This document shows, in pieces, positions 25,917 through 35,703 of a stretch of 35,703 nt of DNA (positions are counted from its first letter, which is position 1; every line of letters begins with the position of its first letter). Source of the DNA: Anaerobranca gottschalkii DSM 13577 (GTDB lineage: Bacteria > Bacillota > Proteinivoracia > Proteinivoracales > Proteinivoracaceae); the NCBI RefSeq assembly GCF_900111575.1, contig NZ_FOIF01000018.1, positions 1 through 35,703 on the forward strand, written 5' to 3'. Made by a program: the position numbers and the translations under genes. The notes below the pieces were generated by a model. That model did not search any database and had not been told where the DNA came from. It saw only the letters and a list, made by a program, of their open reading frames with translations.

Positions 25917-27017
25917 TCAATTTGTATCGATAGTAATTTTAACCCAACCTAAAGGTCTTATTTTTTTGTTTATATCACTATATACCCTCGTAGTTGGAAA
26001 AACAGTTTTAGACTTAGAATTTGAAAAAATCTCATTTTTTATCCTTTCTATATTTTCTTCTTTTAATTTATTAGATATAGTATTATCAAAATATGTTTTG
26101 CCCCATCCTATTCTCATTATAGCTTCTTGTGTGTTGTCTAATTTTTCTACAGATTGTATAAGATTTTCATAAAAACTTATTAAAGCTTTTTCTCCCTTTT
26201 CTTTTTTTAACATTCTTATTTCTTTAGAAATATTAACCTTAGTGTATTCATTAATTAACTTTAATAATCCTTTCTCTTCTCCTTTTTTTAAGAAAAGAAA
26301 ATCCTTTATATCTTCGTGATAATCCTCACCTAAAGTTTTGATAGTTAAAATTGTTTTTGCTCCTTCCTTAATTACTTCACGGACTATTGGTATAGAAGAA
26401 CCTTTATTATTGATAATGTTTATCCTTTTTAAATTAGTTACTACTAAATCACTTTCTGTGAACAACTGACTATCCGAAACTTGTAAATGTTTTAAAATAT
26501 CCCTGTCTCCCTTATATAAATAGTTTTCACCTATATAATGTTTCTCTCCCCTTTTTTTATCATCATCTTTATTTTTAAAAATGTATTCATATAATAACTT
26601 TGTATCATCATCTTCTTCAAAAAGGTTAAAGATAATAGCTGTTCTAATAGCTCCTTTTATAGTACTTCCTGGTATATAGGGTGCATTATTGGTTTTAATA
26701 TGAAGGGATATTTGTTTATTTATTACTCCTTCAGTTTCCACTGCACTTAAAACAGCCTTTTTAAAATCAATCTTGCAACTAATCAAAAAAGAAGTCAAAT
26801 TATATGAATTGCTATTTCTTTTGCTTTGTTCTTTAATTATTTTGATATACTCCTCTAACAAAGATTCACCTTGTGGATGTTTTTCAATTTCATCATATAA
26901 TTTATCATGATCTATATAATAAACTTTATTATTATCATAAATATAATCTAGAAATTGGGATGCTTTTTGTTCAGAGCCAATACTTACTGGCGTTAATGTT
27001 TCTAAATTAACCTTCAT
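25917..27017 (-). CDS. csm5: Csm5 (type III-A)
   Basis: 366 residues. RAMP protein with N-terminal TLTPVSIGSEQK and the glycine-rich block NAPYIPGSTIKGAIRTAI near residue 115. Csm5 caps the 3' end of the crRNA in the Csm complex and helps in its maturation. ATG at 27017 overlaps the csm4 stop by four bases (ATGA); GGAGGTG upstream. Last gene of the operon. Confidence 0.93.
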   Translation of the reverse strand: MKVNLETLTPVSIGSEQKASQFLDYIYDNNKVYYIDHDKLYDEIEKHPQGESLLEEYIKIIKEQSKRNSNSYNLTSFLISCKIDFKKAVLSAVETEGVINKQISLHIKTNNAPYIPGSTIKGAIRTAIIFNLFEEDDDTKLLYEYIFKNKDDDKKRGEKHYIGENYLYKGDRDILKHLQVSDSQLFTESDLVVTNLKRINIINNKGSSIPIVREVIKEGAKTILTIKTLGEDYHEDIKDFLFLKKGEEKGLLKLINEYTKVNISKEIRMLKKEKGEKALISFYENLIQSVEKLDNTQEAIMRIGWGKTYFDNTISNKLKEENIERIKNEIFSNSKSKTVFPTTRVYSDINKKIRPLGWVKITIDTN

Positions 27018-28060
27018 CTATTCACCTCCCCAAAGGGAATCAAAAATGCCCGTCCATATTGAAATATAGGATGTTTATTAAATACATCATATTGAGTTTC
27101 AAGTATATTCCCTTCAATATTTCCAGAAAATATACTACCTTCTTTAATAACTCTAATTGTTTTTTTTCTATAACTTCTCCCTGTAGTAGAATATATATAC
27201 CCATTTCTTTCTTCAAGATCATAATACATTAACTTAGATAACTCTTCTTTTTGAGGAATTACGCTAGATAAACTCATAAATAAATTTCCATTGTTGTTGA
27301 TTAAATTTTCCTCAAATTGTTCTTCTACTACTTTTTCAAAAATACCATGAAATAAACTTCTTTTACCACCTATACCCTCATCTGCTAATAATCTCACCAC
27401 TGCTTTAAATTTTAATGATACTTCTTCCCTACAAATAAAGTAGTAAAAGGGTTTTAAAGTTAAATTACCTTTTTTAAAGTAATTAACTTCTACTTCTTCT
27501 TGAAAAAAGAAATTTTCAGATGTATCATCAAGGCGAGATATCACAACTTTAGGTAAAGTCTTTTTTTGTAACAATTTAACATTATCAAGATTAGTTGTAA
27601 TATTTAAACCTGCTAATTCTTCTTTTGTATATATATAACTACCACCAATAGAAATAAAGGGATTAAAATCAAATTCAAGTTTTTCATTATTTTGATTCCA
27701 TTTAAATTGAAGTTCCTTAAAAGCTTCTATAGAAACATACCTAATCCTTTTATATTTTTTATTGGTTGATATTTCGTCATCATTGGAATTACTATTATCA
27801 ATAGGAAGAATAGGTTTGGGTAAAAAAAGTATTTCCCTTTCTTTTTCACCGGCAATAATTTTTATTCCTGGCATCATTGAAGAAATAGTCACTTTTTTTA
27901 ACTCATCAAAAAATTGATCATTTTTATCAAACATTAACACTCCACAATTATACAATGATGAAAATAGTTGATCTGATGAAAAAAAATCTTTTAAATTTCT
28001 ATTACTATCCCCTATATGAAATTTAGTTAAGTTACTAGGATATAGTTTAAAAATCAACAT
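27014..28060 (-). CDS. csm4: Csm4 (type III-A)
   Basis: 348 residues. Opens MLIFKLYPSNLTKFHIGDS and then has DQLFSSLYNC, as in Csm4. Late in the protein, GIGGKRSLFHGIFE is the RAMP glycine loop (G-x-GGK-x-S). It binds the crRNA 5' handle and anchors Cas10. ATG 28060 with AGGAGAG upstream; one nucleotide separates it from the csm3 stop. Confidence 0.93.
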   Translation of the reverse strand: MLIFKLYPSNLTKFHIGDSNRNLKDFFSSDQLFSSLYNCGVLMFDKNDQFFDELKKVTISSMMPGIKIIAGEKEREILFLPKPILPIDNSNSNDDEISTNKKYKRIRYVSIEAFKELQFKWNQNNEKLEFDFNPFISIGGSYIYTKEELAGLNITTNLDNVKLLQKKTLPKVVISRLDDTSENFFFQEEVEVNYFKKGNLTLKPFYYFICREEVSLKFKAVVRLLADEGIGGKRSLFHGIFEKVVEEQFEENLINNNGNLFMSLSSVIPQKEELSKLMYYDLEERNGYIYSTTGRSYRKKTIRVIKEGSIFSGNIEGNILETQYDVFNKHPIFQYGRAFLIPFGEVNR

Positions 28061-28061
28061 A

Positions 28062-28883
28062 TTACATCTCTCCTAGAACTTCTTTAATCTTATCAGATAT
28101 ATTCGGAACTTCATTTAATGTAATTTGACCTTTATCTTTATCTAACAGGGATATCGTTTCTTTATTTTCTAAATATACTGGAATAGTTTTTATTGAAATT
28201 TCATCAATAATAAATTGTACTTTACCGTATCCCCGGGAACCATTACCTCCTAAATAATCATCTTCTAACAACCTTAAACCGTAAATTAATTTTTCAAACC
28301 TGTCTATATCTTCATTCTCCATAACATTATAAATTAATTGAAAATCAAATTCTGCACCTTGAGGAACTCTTTCTGTTTGTCTCGGCATACCAGCCTTTGA
28401 AGTCAATCTATTTATTGAGTTTTCCCATTTACTTTCTGTATAAATTAATTGTAAATTTTTATATTCCCCTTCTTTTTTCAGCATTTTTTCCCTTGTTTTT
28501 TCATTTAAAAAAGCATCCCTTACAATTAATCTTGTAGGACCTTTTCTTTTATCTACATTAGCCCCGGTTCCGAAAATTACGCAAACTTCACATTCTCCAC
28601 AGTTACAGATATAAGTTTCTTTACTATTATCATCACTATTTTCTTCTTTTTCTTCTTTTTCTTCTTTTTTTATATCCATTATCTCTTGCAATTTTGTTTT
28701 TTCTAATAATGCACGTATTTTGCCTTTTAATGAAGAACCTGGAATATATGGAACTCCCTCAGAAGTCTTAATAACACTATTATCTATATCACCAATAGCA
28801 ACATCTGTTTTTGAACCCCCAATATGTAAACCTGTCATAGCTACTATTTTACCTTTGACAAATAATTTGCCTTTTAATTGCAT
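28062..28883 (-). CDS. csm3: Csm3 backbone and target-RNA nuclease (type III-A)
   Basis: 273 residues. LHIGGSK near 19-25, then GDIDNSVIKT, in which Asp 34 matches the catalytic Asp 33 of characterised Csm3, then GVPYIPGSSLKGKIR. Copies stack along the crRNA and cut the bound RNA every 6 nt. An acidic-lysine insert (about residues 73-90) precedes a compact Cys cluster CNCGECEVC (about 95-103) that leads into the usual FG turn and may bind zinc. GGGAGG precedes the ATG; 2 nt after the csm2 stop. Confidence 0.95.
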   Translation of the reverse strand: MQLKGKLFVKGKIVAMTGLHIGGSKTDVAIGDIDNSVIKTSEGVPYIPGSSLKGKIRALLEKTKLQEIMDIKKEEKEEKEENSDDNSKETYICNCGECEVCVIFGTGANVDKRKGPTRLIVRDAFLNEKTREKMLKKEGEYKNLQLIYTESKWENSINRLTSKAGMPRQTERVPQGAEFDFQLIYNVMENEDIDRFEKLIYGLRLLEDDYLGGNGSRGYGKVQFIIDEISIKTIPVYLENKETISLLDKDKGQITLNEVPNISDKIKEVLGEM

Positions 28884-28885
28884 AC

Positions 28886-29377
28886 TTATACCTCCCTCTG
28901 TTTTAAATCGTCTTTATCTTCCCCAACATACTTTCTATAAGCAACTATTCCTTCCATAAAATCTTTAAAATTCCTAAGTTGAACCTGTTCTTTATCAAAA
29001 TCCATATTTTTCACTAATTTATCCAATAATTCCATAAAAGCTTTAGTTTTCTTTTCCTTACCTGCAGTATAAGCAAATAAAGGCCTTAATTTTTTTAGAT
29101 CTAGTATTGTATTTGCATTCATGATCCTTGCATAAATCTTTCTAATCATAGATGTAGTGACTTCTAAATCTTTTAATTCATTTGCATATTCTTTAACCTT
29201 ATCACAAAAGGTGTCATACTCTTGACTTTTTTCATTCAAAACCAGTACATTTTTTTCAAAATACTCAGTTAAGTCTTTTAACTTATTTATTTTTTCATTA
29301 TTTTCTTTGTTTTTTTGCTGTTTATTCCGGTTGTGATTATAATTCTTTTGCTTATAAGGTTTTTGGTAACCTTTCAT
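28886..29377 (-). CDS. csm2: Csm2 small subunit (type III-A)
   Basis: 163 residues, mostly helical. Low-complexity Lys/Asn tail (about 1-35), then the Csm2 core, with TTSMIRKIYARIMNAN near 78-93 and a C-terminal FKDFMEGIVAYRKY. It forms the small-subunit filament along the target. AAGGAGG precedes the ATG; 5 nt after cas10. Confidence 0.9.
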   Translation of the reverse strand: MKGYQKPYKQKNYNHNRNKQQKNKENNEKINKLKDLTEYFEKNVLVLNEKSQEYDTFCDKVKEYANELKDLEVTTSMIRKIYARIMNANTILDLKKLRPLFAYTAGKEKKTKAFMELLDKLVKNMDFDKEQVQLRNFKDFMEGIVAYRKYVGEDKDDLKQREV

Positions 29378-29382
29378 AGGTT

Positions 29383-31809
<2,427 letters not shown>

Positions 31810-31856
31810 TTAATTATACATTATATTATCTTAAACAGCATGTATTGATATGGTAC

Positions 31857-33278
31857 CTATATTTTTTCTTTTATCCAATTTTCAATATTACCTTTTCTTG
31901 AACTAAAGTAATTATTATACTTAATCCATATTTTATCTGTACTTTTCTTTAAATCTACAACATTTCTTTCCATTCCACAATGGGCAAAGAAATTCCTTTG
32001 ATCTATTTCCCCTTCTGATTTTTCTCCGATTATCTTCCACAAAGGTACCCACTGATTATTATCATCAATTTTACTTTTATTTTTAAGCAAGTTATTTATT
32101 TCACTACTTAATAATTTATAATTACTCTCCATATTGAAGTTTATATAAACTTCTTCAAATACATTTCTAATTACTTCCATATCAACGCCATCTGCTTTAA
32201 AATTGGCAATATTTATTTTTTCAAAAGTATTTTTTAATGAAGTTAAAATACCGCGGTATAAAGCTAATGATAATAAACTCTTTACAAATGCACTTTTATT
32301 TAAATTAGGTGAACATTCATATCCTTTATTTTCAATTTCAATAATAATAAATTTCATCAAATCAATAATTTCTTCCTTTATCTCTTCTTCTTTATGACAT
32401 TCTAGAAAACTATCTATTATATATAATGGAAGATTATTTTTTATAGCTGAATACAAAAAAGAAAACTTCAACAATTTTGTCCTTAAGCTATTCTTATTTT
32501 TTCTTAACTCTTTTTTTGTATATATACTATCTTTAATAAATTTTAAATCATTTTGGCAAACATCTTCTTTATTCACAGGTGAATTAAAAAATGCTAAATA
32601 ATGCTGCTGTTCAACATAAACATTATATTTTGAAACATTGTTCCCAAGAATAGGATCGGTAAAGACAGTATATACTTTTGGTATTTTTTCTTTATTATCC
32701 CAGTTATATAATGTGGCAAAAACACTAAAATGCCTTGCTGCTTCTAATAGTGCTGATATATAAAAGTTATATCCACTAGAAATATCTATGTAAAATGATG
32801 TTACATCTTTGTGTAAATATCGAGTTACCATATCTGCTAAAATAGTCAAAACTATATCCGAGTAACTCCCTTTTACTTCAATATTATTTAAATATGTACC
32901 AAAAGAAGATAATACTAAATAATCATCTTTTTCTTCTTCAAATGGAAACAATTTGATTACATCTTTAGGATTTTTTAAATACTCAGTTGGTTTCTCAAAA
33001 ACATTTTCTAATTTATTGATTAGTTCCGTATTGTTTGAATATTTTACGTTTGTTTTTAAATTTTTTAGCAACCTTTCATTTAAAACAATACTTACAGGAT
33101 AAAAAATGACCGCCTCAGAATTTTCTTGTTTCGAATCTTTGAAATAATCTCTTACAACAAACGAACTTAAAGATGATTCTTTTTCAAACTTTTCCCTTTC
33201 GCAATCCCCTTCTTCAAAGGATATACAAAAAATTTTTTTTGAATCTTCCATTCTTGCAATTTGATAAATTACATTCAT
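31857..33278 (-). CDS. csx1: Csx1-type CARF-HEPN ribonuclease
   Basis: About 473 residues from the ATG at 33278. N-terminal CARF half with SFYIDISSGYNFYISALLEAARH near 160-180, the Csx1 nucleotide-binding pattern. C-terminal HEPN with the R-x4-H motif RNFFAH (Arg 428, His 433) in DQRNFFAHCGMER. It would be activated by cyclic oligoadenylate from Cas10 and cleave RNA non-specifically. First gene of the operon, 77 nt before cas10. It could be filed under Csm6; the AH-x-G after R fits Csx1 better. Confidence 0.88.
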   Translation of the reverse strand: MNVIYQIARMEDSKKIFCISFEEGDCEREKFEKESSLSSFVVRDYFKDSKQENSEAVIFYPVSIVLNERLLKNLKTNVKYSNNTELINKLENVFEKPTEYLKNPKDVIKLFPFEEEKDDYLVLSSFGTYLNNIEVKGSYSDIVLTILADMVTRYLHKDVTSFYIDISSGYNFYISALLEAARHFSVFATLYNWDNKEKIPKVYTVFTDPILGNNVSKYNVYVEQQHYLAFFNSPVNKEDVCQNDLKFIKDSIYTKKELRKNKNSLRTKLLKFSFLYSAIKNNLPLYIIDSFLECHKEEEIKEEIIDLMKFIIIEIENKGYECSPNLNKSAFVKSLLSLALYRGILTSLKNTFEKINIANFKADGVDMEVIRNVFEEVYINFNMESNYKLLSSEINNLLKNKSKIDDNNQWVPLWKIIGEKSEGEIDQRNFFAHCGMERNVVDLKKSTDKIWIKYNNYFSSRKGNIENWIKEKI

Positions 33279-33352
33279 TATTACTCTCACACCTCTTACT
33301 AATATCACAAGAAAATATATTACATTACAAATATTCTTATTTTATATTTTAC

Positions 33353-33365
33353 ATTATTCTACAAA
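33353..33365 (-). promoter_or_regulatory. Shared 13-mer in the type III-A operon promoter
   Basis: TTTGTAGAATAAT on the minus strand, identical to 25742-25754 before the I-B operon. It is about 75 nt upstream of the csx1 start. TAGAAT is a likely -10; no good -35 at 17 nt. Confidence 0.55.
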
Positions 33366-33384
33366 AATGTTTGATTTTCCTTCT

Positions 33385-33407
33385 TTTTTAAGACTTTTAC
33401 TTAAAAA
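33385..33407. promoter_or_regulatory. Dyad upstream of the III-A promoter word
   Basis: TTTTTAAG / CTTAAAAA, 8-bp arms and 7-nt loop, in the space between WYL gene 2 and the csx1 promoter. Either an operator or a weak terminator of the WYL genes; AT-rich, so low weight. Confidence 0.35.
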
Positions 33408-33450
33408 CCATATAGCATTATTATCAATTTTTTAAATAATCATACCCCCT

Positions 33451-34368
33451 CTATAAATACTTAGCCTTCGCCTTTTTTATTCTAGAAACAATTTCCCTTT
33501 GAAGTTCTAAGGGTGATAAAACCTTTACTGTTTCTCCTAAAGATAAAATTCGGTGAATAACTTCCATTTCTTCATAAAAATAATAATAGATGGTTAATAA
33601 ATATCTATTTTCTTCTTTAATATATTTAACCTTTCTTTTGAAACAAGAAAAAAGATAAAAGGTCCTTTCTAAGCCATTTTTATGTTGATAAACTTCTAAT
33701 GTCACTTTTTTAATATCCTTTTTTATAAAGTTTTTTAGATAGTTTTTACCCCTTTCCTTTACTTCATCATCTAGCAAAAATTTTTCATCTATAGTAAAGT
33801 TAGATAATATTCCTTTCACAATTTTATCTTCATCTATTGAATAATGGATTAAATAAAATATATCATCTTTTACTGAGTATTCTATTTTTAAAGGATAAGA
33901 TTTTTTATTTAAAATATCAGTTCCATCTTTTCTTCGATAATTATATATAATACCAAGTTCGTTAATAATGCAATTTAATACCTCTTTAAAATTCTTTTCT
34001 ACAGTTTCTAAATTTTTGCTATCAGTAATTCCTTTACCTTTTACTACTAAATTTTTTGAAATTATATCTTCACAACCAACTAATTTTTCATTTAACTTTT
34101 CTATAGTTATATCAGAGAGGAATAACCTAATTTTAGGATCTGTTAAAACATTTTTTAACCAAACCTTCTCCGGTTTTGTAACAAAATATGGAATTGGTCC
34201 AGAAATTATTGGTAAGTATTTGTTTTTCTCAACCTCATAAAGTATTTCCGAAATATCTATATTAAAGTTACTCAAATCAGCTAAAGATATATACTCATTA
34301 TTTTTACTATTTAGTAATGATACAACTTTACCAAATTCAATTCCAGTCAATGGATTAAATATTCTCAT
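33451..34368 (-). CDS. WYL-domain transcriptional regulator 2 (divergent)
   Basis: 305 residues. N-terminal 100 residues carry a divergent helix-rich part. The WYL domain is about 135-200, with IYNYRRKDG at its start and a YPLKIEYSVKDDIFYLIHYS core. A WCX-like region closes the protein (about 225-300). WYL proteins sense nucleic acid or nucleotide ligands and are common regulators of phage-defence loci. It begins inside the end of WYL gene 1 (14-nt overlap), so both are made from one transcript. GGAGGAGG lies 14 nt before the ATG. Confidence 0.75.
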   Translation of the reverse strand: MRIFNPLTGIEFGKVVSLLNSKNNEYISLADLSNFNIDISEILYEVEKNKYLPIISGPIPYFVTKPEKVWLKNVLTDPKIRLFLSDITIEKLNEKLVGCEDIISKNLVVKGKGITDSKNLETVEKNFKEVLNCIINELGIIYNYRRKDGTDILNKKSYPLKIEYSVKDDIFYLIHYSIDEDKIVKGILSNFTIDEKFLLDDEVKERGKNYLKNFIKKDIKKVTLEVYQHKNGLERTFYLFSCFKRKVKYIKEENRYLLTIYYYFYEEMEVIHRILSLGETVKVLSPLELQREIVSRIKKAKAKYL

Positions 34369-35329
34369 ATAGGGATAACACCTCCTCCCACTCTCCCTTT
34401 ATTTCTTCCCTTAGAGAATGTTCCTTAGAAGGCAATACTTCTGCCCTGTAACTAAATCCTTTGATCCACGGTTTAATTTCCATAATATCTGATACGTATA
34501 CAGTTAAGATAAATTCCTTTGGATTTAAAATTTCTATCTTGGGATTTATAATATCCCTTTTTACCATCTTTAATAAGAAATTTTCTGTAATTTCTGGATC
34601 TAAGGTAAATTTTATTTTTACTTCTTTAGTTCCATTTTTATTCCCTGCTACTAACCAACTGTTGCAAAAAAAGTTTTGGTACTTTTCTTCTATTTCCTGT
34701 TTAGTTATATCTATTGCTGCATTTAAAACTTCCACTTCTTCCACCCTATGTAAAGGATAAGTATAAAAGGTTTTTTGTTTTAAATTGTAAGCTATTAAAT
34801 ACCACCTTCCATATTTAACATCTAAAATAATTTTCACCGGCAAATTTTTATATACTTTTATCCCGCTTTTTTTACTTTGATAATAGATTTTAACCATCCT
34901 ATTACCTTGAATAGCTTCTAGTAAATTCCATACTATTTCTTCTTCTAATACTTGATGAAATTGTAAAAACCTATATAAAAAAGGTTCTTTAAAACTACTA
35001 GTACCAATCTTATCTTTTAAATATCTTTTAATGTTTTCTTTTAAAAAAATTCCTGGGACACTAGGTTTTTCTACATGGCTGAAAAATAAAGTTAAATAAT
35101 ATAAATCCTTTAGTTCTTGTTCAGAAAAATCCTTAAAGAAGTCACTTTGTAGTTTATATAGTTTTACATTCTTTTCTTTTCTAGCTTCGACTATTCCTAA
35201 TTCTAATAAGTATTCTAATTTGCGATAATAGGTCATTTTATCAAAAATCAAGTTATCATGTTCAATCCCATCGATTACATCATCAACGGAACATTCTCTT
35301 CCTGTGCCTAAAAATTTGATTATACTCAA
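34355..35329 (-). CDS. WYL-domain transcriptional regulator 1, 5' end disrupted by an IS
   Basis: 324 residues from a TTG at 35329. N-terminal winged helix with YYRKLEYLLELGIVE, then WYL domain about 140-215 (RMVKIYYQSKKSG, LPVKIILDVKYGRWYLIAYN, YPLHRVEEVEVL) and a WCX region about 240-320. The reading frame stays open for 14 further codons upstream (35330-35371) and encodes family-like residues SNLRPNDLLLF, but offers no start before a TGA at the IS edge. No ribosome-binding site precedes the TTG. The native start was probably lost with the insertion. What remains may be poorly translated. Confidence 0.8.
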   Translation of the reverse strand: MSIIKFLGTGRECSVDDVIDGIEHDNLIFDKMTYYRKLEYLLELGIVEARKEKNVKLYKLQSDFFKDFSEQELKDLYYLTLFFSHVEKPSVPGIFLKENIKRYLKDKIGTSSFKEPFLYRFLQFHQVLEEEIVWNLLEAIQGNRMVKIYYQSKKSGIKVYKNLPVKIILDVKYGRWYLIAYNLKQKTFYTYPLHRVEEVEVLNAAIDITKQEIEEKYQNFFCNSWLVAGNKNGTKEVKIKFTLDPEITENFLLKMVKRDIINPKIEILNPKEFILTVYVSDIMEIKPWIKGFSYRAEVLPSKEHSLREEIKGEWEEVLSLYENI

Positions 35330-35369
35330 AAAAAGTAATAAATCATTAGGTCGTAAATTACTATGATAG

Positions 35370-35703
35370 TGTCAACTTTTTATAGGATATTTATAAATTG
35401 ATGACCACTCTATTTTGGTTTATAAATCAAATGTTCCATTATGCATATCTTTCAAACATTTAAACATTGGTATGACTTTACCTTTGCTTAATATAGGTAC
35501 ATTATTTAATAGTTCACGTGCCTTGGTATAGGTATTTTTGATCTTTAGGACAATATTTTTTTCCAGGCTATAGCTTTTCTTTGCTTCTGATTTTAAATGT
35601 TTAAGTGTAATTTTGCCACCACTACTTAAATATGCTCGTAACTCAGCCATTGCCCGCAGTCCTTCACGACTCCAACCCATTGGTCGGCTGCTTAAGCGGC
35701 TTG
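35370..35703 (-). mobile_element. ISLre2-type insertion sequence, partial
   Basis: The end of an IS enters here and runs off the right edge. Its inner boundary is near 35366-35375, where the WYL reading frame ends at AGTTGACACTAT. The end carries a consensus-like TTGACA pointing toward the WYL genes, but no good -10 follows. Boundary is approximate. Confidence 0.6.
35420..35703 (-). CDS. ISLre2/UPF0236-type transposase, C-terminal part
   Basis: The reading frame continues through the window edge: SRLSSRPMGWSREGLRAMAE, a typical closing block of ISLre2-family (UPF0236) transposases, is followed by about 75 residues to the stop. Partial: only about 94 residues are visible. Confidence 0.75.
   Translation of the reverse strand, partial: SRLSSRPMGWSREGLRAMAELRAYLSSGGKITLKHLKSEAKKSYSLEKNIVLKIKNTYTKARELLNNVPILSKGKVIPMFKCLKDMHNGTFDL

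Noticed and set aside
33451-34368. Could this gene be a cas6?
   Set aside because: It has WYL-type strands and no C-terminal glycine-rich RAMP loop; a regulator fits better.

Overview
The window is AT-rich, low-GC chromosomal DNA. It looks like an anaerobic, endospore-forming member of the Clostridia. Pointers are a spore photoproduct lyase, a GerMN-domain protein, a T-box in front of tyrS, strong GGAGG ribosome-binding sites with frequent TTG/GTG starts, and clostridial-type I-B plus III-A CRISPR-Cas genes. The genus cannot be fixed from sequence alone.

Left part (1-10.9 kb, all minus strand): a membrane-anchored sugar-type solute-binding protein and an L,D-transpeptidase; a small heat-shock protein downstream of spore photoproduct lyase; a copper-exporting P-type ATPase with a CsoR-like operator over its ribosome-binding region; a GerMN protein whose terminator hairpin is duplicated around a 270-bp inverted-repeat insert; a hexapeptide acyltransferase; and a two-component system preceded by a QueG-like Fe-S protein.

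Middle (10.9-16.8 kb): a LysO-type exporter and a DUF4236-TPR protein on the plus strand, then a small HesB/IscA-like gene with an in-frame UGA at the conserved Cys position, a bacterial SECIS-like hairpin behind it, and one upstream frameshift. It looks like a selenoprotein gene that is either recently broken or misread by one base. Then on the minus strand come tyrS with its T-box leader, a GltS-type glutamate/Na+ symporter, and a small protein built from six 22-residue GR-[IVL]-GG repeats.

Right part (16.8-35.7 kb) is a CRISPR-Cas island. It has a 15-repeat array read on the minus strand from a strong leader promoter, then cas2-cas1-cas4-cas3-cas5-cas7-cas8b (type I-B), then csm5-csm4-csm3-csm2-cas10-csx1 (type III-A), then two WYL regulators. 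These are listed by coordinate; transcription runs the other way. Both effector operons carry the same 13-nt word in their promoter regions, so joint control is plausible, with the WYL pair as candidate regulators. No cas6 is present, so pre-crRNA processing must come from elsewhere. The WYL operon is cut at its 5' end by an ISLre2-type insertion sequence that runs off the window.

The findings I rate highest are the HesB-like selenoprotein candidate, the insert in the duplicated terminator, the shared promoter word and missing cas6 of the CRISPR island, the stem-loop between cas2 and the leader, and the loss of the catalytic Cys in the spore photoproduct lyase.
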